A stretch of DNA of 7,095 nt from an uncultured bacterium (GTDB lineage: Bacteria > Actinomycetota > Coriobacteriia > Coriobacteriales > Coriobacteriaceae). This document shows, in pieces, positions 5,000-7,095 of this stretch. The position numbers were made by a program, and so were the translations under genes. Numbering within the stretch: position 1 is the first letter of the stretch; the number at the start of each line of letters is the position of its first letter. The stretch covers positions 1 through 7,095 of the forward strand of contig CAJMPE010000104.1 in the NCBI GenBank assembly GCA_905215275.1. Direction: 5' to 3'. Below the pieces are notes generated by a model that saw only the letters and a program-made list of their open reading frames with translations, had not been told where the DNA came from and did no database searches.

Positions 5000-7003
5000 A
5001 TGGCTAAGTTTGACATCATTGCCGCGACCGGTTGCCCGACCGGCATTGCGCACACCTTCATGGCGAAGGAGGCGCTGGAGAAGGCAGCTGCCGAGCGCGG
5101 TCTGACCATTAAGGTCGAGACTCATGGCCAGGTCGGTGTCGAGAACGAGCTCACCAAGAGCGAGATCGCCGGTGCCAAGGCCGTCGTCGTCGCAGCCGAT
5201 AAGGATGTCCAGGCTGAGCGTTTCGCCGGTAAGCCCATGGTTTCCGTTGGTGTTTCCAAGGCCCTGTCTGTCGAGGCTGCCGGTAAGCTGATCGACCGCG
5301 CGCTCGCCGCCAAGGGCGACGACACGGTTGCCGCTGCCGCCGATGTCGAGGACGAGGTCGAGGAGAAGGAGTCCATCGGTCACGTCATTTACAAGCACCT
5401 CATGAACGGCGTAAGCCACATGCTGGTCTTCGTCGTTGCCGGTGGTGTTCTGACCGCCATTTCGTTCCTGTGGGGCATCACGTCCTTTGATTCGACGGCT
5501 GCCGACTACAACAGCTTTGCCGCGATGCTCAAGATTATCGGCGGTATCGCCATGAACCTCATGGTTCCGGTGCTTTCCGCCTACATCGCCGAGTCCATCG
5601 GCAAGCGCCCGGCGCTCGTCCCCGGCTTTGTTGCCGGTATGATTGCCATCCAGGGTCTGCCCGTTAACGCCGATACCGGCATGATCGACGCTGGAGGCTC
5701 GGGTGTGGGCTTTGGCTTCCTGGGCGGCATCGTCGGCGGCTTCCTCGCCGGCTATGTCATTTTGCTGCTCGAGAAGGTTTTCTCTAAAATTCCCGCGAGC
5801 CTTAATGGCCTGAAGGCAATCTTCCTGTATCCGCTTTGCTCTACCGCCATCGTCGGCCTGGTCATGCTCGGTATTTCCGGCCCCATGGCTGCCATTAACC
5901 AGGGCATGATGGATTTCCTGCAGAGCCTCGGTAACTCCGGTCCGGTGATCCTTGGCCTGGCCATCGGCTGCATGTGCGCCTTTGATATGGGAGGCCCGGT
6001 CAACAAGGCTGCTTACGCTACTGGCACCTTCCTGCTCGGTACCGCTCTCGAAGCTGGCGTCGGCACCGAGACCTACAACTTCGGCACCAACTTCATGGCT
6101 GCCGTCTCCGCCGCTTGCATCGTTCCGCCGCTGATCACCACCTTCGCCGTCGTTGTCGGCAAGAAGTACTTCAGCCAGGAGGATCATGACGCCGGTATCG
6201 TCAACCTTATCCTTGGTTGCACCCACATCACCGAGGGCGCCATTCCGTTCATGACCAAGAACATCTGGCCCGTCATGCCCATCATGATGGTCGGTTCTTC
6301 CATCGCTTCCATCTTGACCATCTTCTTCAACGTTCACGATCCGGCGCCTCACGGCGGCTTCCTGGTCCTGCCCGTTGTCGAGAACGGCCCGCAGTGGGTC
6401 CTCGCGATTCTCATCGGCGCCGTGGTCGGTGGCATCCTGTTCGTGGCCTTCAAGAAGTACGATTTCGAGAAGAACCAGAAGCCCGCTCCTGTAACCAAGC
6501 CGGTTGAGGCCCCCAAGGCCGCTGCCGTCGAGGCCCCCAAGGCCGAGGCTGCTGACTTCGTGAAGGTCGAGAACGTCTTTGTCGCCGAGGACTTCACTTC
6601 TCGTGACGAGGCTCTGAGCTTTGTCTCCAACCAGGCCGTTAAGGCCGGTATCGCCGGCGATGCCGACGCCGTGATGAACGCCTTCCTGGCCCGCGAGGCC
6701 GAGGGCACCACGGGCATGATGGAGGGCTTCGCCATTCCGCATGCCAAGTCCGACGCCATCACCGAGGCTGCCGTCATCGTCGTCAAGGACGACTCTGGCG
6801 TGACCGGTTGGGACACTATGGATGGCGCTCCCGTCAACGTTGCCATCGCCCTGCTCATCCCGGGCGCTCAGGCTGGCACCACGCACCTCAAGATCCTGTC
6901 CAAGGTCGCCGAGGCGCTTATGGACGAGGACTTCCGTGCCACCGTCAAGGGTTCCACCAACGCCGTCGAGATCGCCAAGACGATCAACGCCCGCCTGGTT
7001 TAA
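5000..7003 (+). CDS. fruA: Fructose-family PTS permease, single-chain EIIBCA
   Basis: This 667-residue membrane protein imports and phosphorylates a sugar, most likely fructose to fructose 1-phosphate, using phosphate passed from PEP via EI and HPr. The EIIB domain is at about 1-98 with phospho-cysteine C12 (in ATGCPTGIAHTF). An acidic linker leads to the membrane EIIC domain at about 128-485, which has many hydrophobic segments and the family motifs FDMGGPVNKAAY (328-339) and THITEGAIPF (E412). A Pro/Ala/Lys linker at about 491-521 precedes a C-terminal EIIA domain with phospho-histidine H581 (in GFAIPHAKS). The order B-C-A differs from the A-B-C order common in Gram-positive FruA. Codon choice is strongly biased (lysine is almost always AAG), suggesting high expression. 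It is divergent from the RpiR-family gene and followed by its own terminator; no 1-phosphofructokinase gene is in view. The substrate could be another fructose-family sugar. Confidence 0.92.
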   Translation: MAKFDIIAATGCPTGIAHTFMAKEALEKAAAERGLTIKVETHGQVGVENELTKSEIAGAKAVVVAADKDVQAERFAGKPMVSVGVSKALSVEAAGKLIDRALAAKGDDTVAAAADVEDEVEEKESIGHVIYKHLMNGVSHMLVFVVAGGVLTAISFLWGITSFDSTAADYNSFAAMLKIIGGIAMNLMVPVLSAYIAESIGKRPALVPGFVAGMIAIQGLPVNADTGMIDAGGSGVGFGFLGGIVGGFLAGYVILLLEKVFSKIPASLNGLKAIFLYPLCSTAIVGLVMLGISGPMAAINQGMMDFLQSLGNSGPVILGLAIGCMCAFDMGGPVNKAAYATGTFLLGTALEAGVGTETYNFGTNFMAAVSAACIVPPLITTFAVVVGKKYFSQEDHDAGIVNLILGCTHITEGAIPFMTKNIWPVMPIMMVGSSIASILTIFFNVHDPAPHGGFLVLPVVENGPQWVLAILIGAVVGGILFVAFKKYDFEKNQKPAPVTKPVEAPKAAAVEAPKAEAADFVKVENVFVAEDFTSRDEALSFVSNQAVKAGIAGDADAVMNAFLAREAEGTTGMMEGFAIPHAKSDAITEAAVIVVKDDSGVTGWDTMDGAPVNVAIALLIPGAQAGTTHLKILSKVAEALMDEDFRATVKGSTNAVEIAKTINARLV

Positions 7004-7038
7004 TCCAGCAGCTAGCGAATAATATCGCCCCTTGCAAC

Positions 7039-7074
7039 AAAGGCGGAGACCCTCTCCAGGGCCTCCGCCTTTTT
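7039..7074 (+). terminator. Intrinsic terminator of the PTS permease gene
   Basis: A 10-bp stem AAAGGCGGAG/CTCCGCCTTT (7039-7048 with 7063-7072) continues past one mismatch into CCCT/AGGG (7050-7053 with 7058-7061) and a 4-nt loop. A run of five T (7070-7074) closes it. It starts 35 nt after the stop codon and implies that the permease gene ends its transcript here. Confidence 0.9.
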
Positions 7075-7095
7075 CATTCCCGATATAAGTTGCTG

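Noticed and set aside
4764..5105. A 113-codon plus-strand open frame upstream of and into the permease gene
   Set aside because: It covers the control region and the start of the EIIB domain in another frame, and its C-terminus is Arg-rich shadow sequence.
4898..6886. A 662-codon open frame on the minus strand opposite the permease gene
   Set aside because: It lies wholly antisense to a clear EIIBCA gene. Its product is Gly/Asp/His-rich with no domain, and its openness follows from the strong codon bias of the sense gene.

Overview
The window reads as a piece of the chromosome of a high-GC Gram-positive bacterium, most likely an anaerobic actinobacterium of the Coriobacteriia (Collinsella/Olsenella type). 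This rests on the GC-rich coding DNA, a long S4-domain TlyA next to NadK and RecN, and a PTS permease controlled by an RpiR-type regulator. The taxonomic call is inference, because there is no rRNA in the window. No phage, CRISPR, tRNA or insertion sequence is visible.

Positions 1-3648 (+) are a tightly packed housekeeping operon: the tail of an upstream gene (probably xseA), then xseB, tlyA, nadK and recN. The genes overlap or nearly touch (2 nt gap, 1 nt, 4 nt and 11 nt overlaps), so they are almost certainly co-transcribed and translationally coupled. The products are exonuclease VII small subunit, a 2'-O-rRNA methyltransferase, NAD kinase and the RecN recombination ATPase. This DNA-repair, rRNA-modification and NADP-supply cluster is a common arrangement in Gram-positive bacteria.

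Positions 3649-3869 separate recN from a convergent gene. They hold a strong bidirectional terminator nested at the centre of a 132-bp imperfect palindrome whose 15-bp ends are perfect inverted repeats. This is the least ordinary structure in the window and may be a miniature repeat element.

Positions 3870-4727 (-) encode an RpiR-family regulator (HTH plus SIS domain). It is divergent from a 667-aa fructose-family PTS permease at 5000-7003 (+) with the domain order IIB-IIC-IIA. The 272-bp region between them carries seven TGAAA/TTTCA half-sites, a 15-bp palindrome, a tandem 33-bp repeat and two leader hairpins, a layout consistent with control of both genes by the regulator. The permease ends in its own intrinsic terminator and no sugar-phosphate kinase gene lies in view, so it appears to be transcribed alone.

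Most genes here are ordinary. I see no clear evidence of a new multi-gene system. The points worth a second look are the palindromic element after recN and the control region of the permease.
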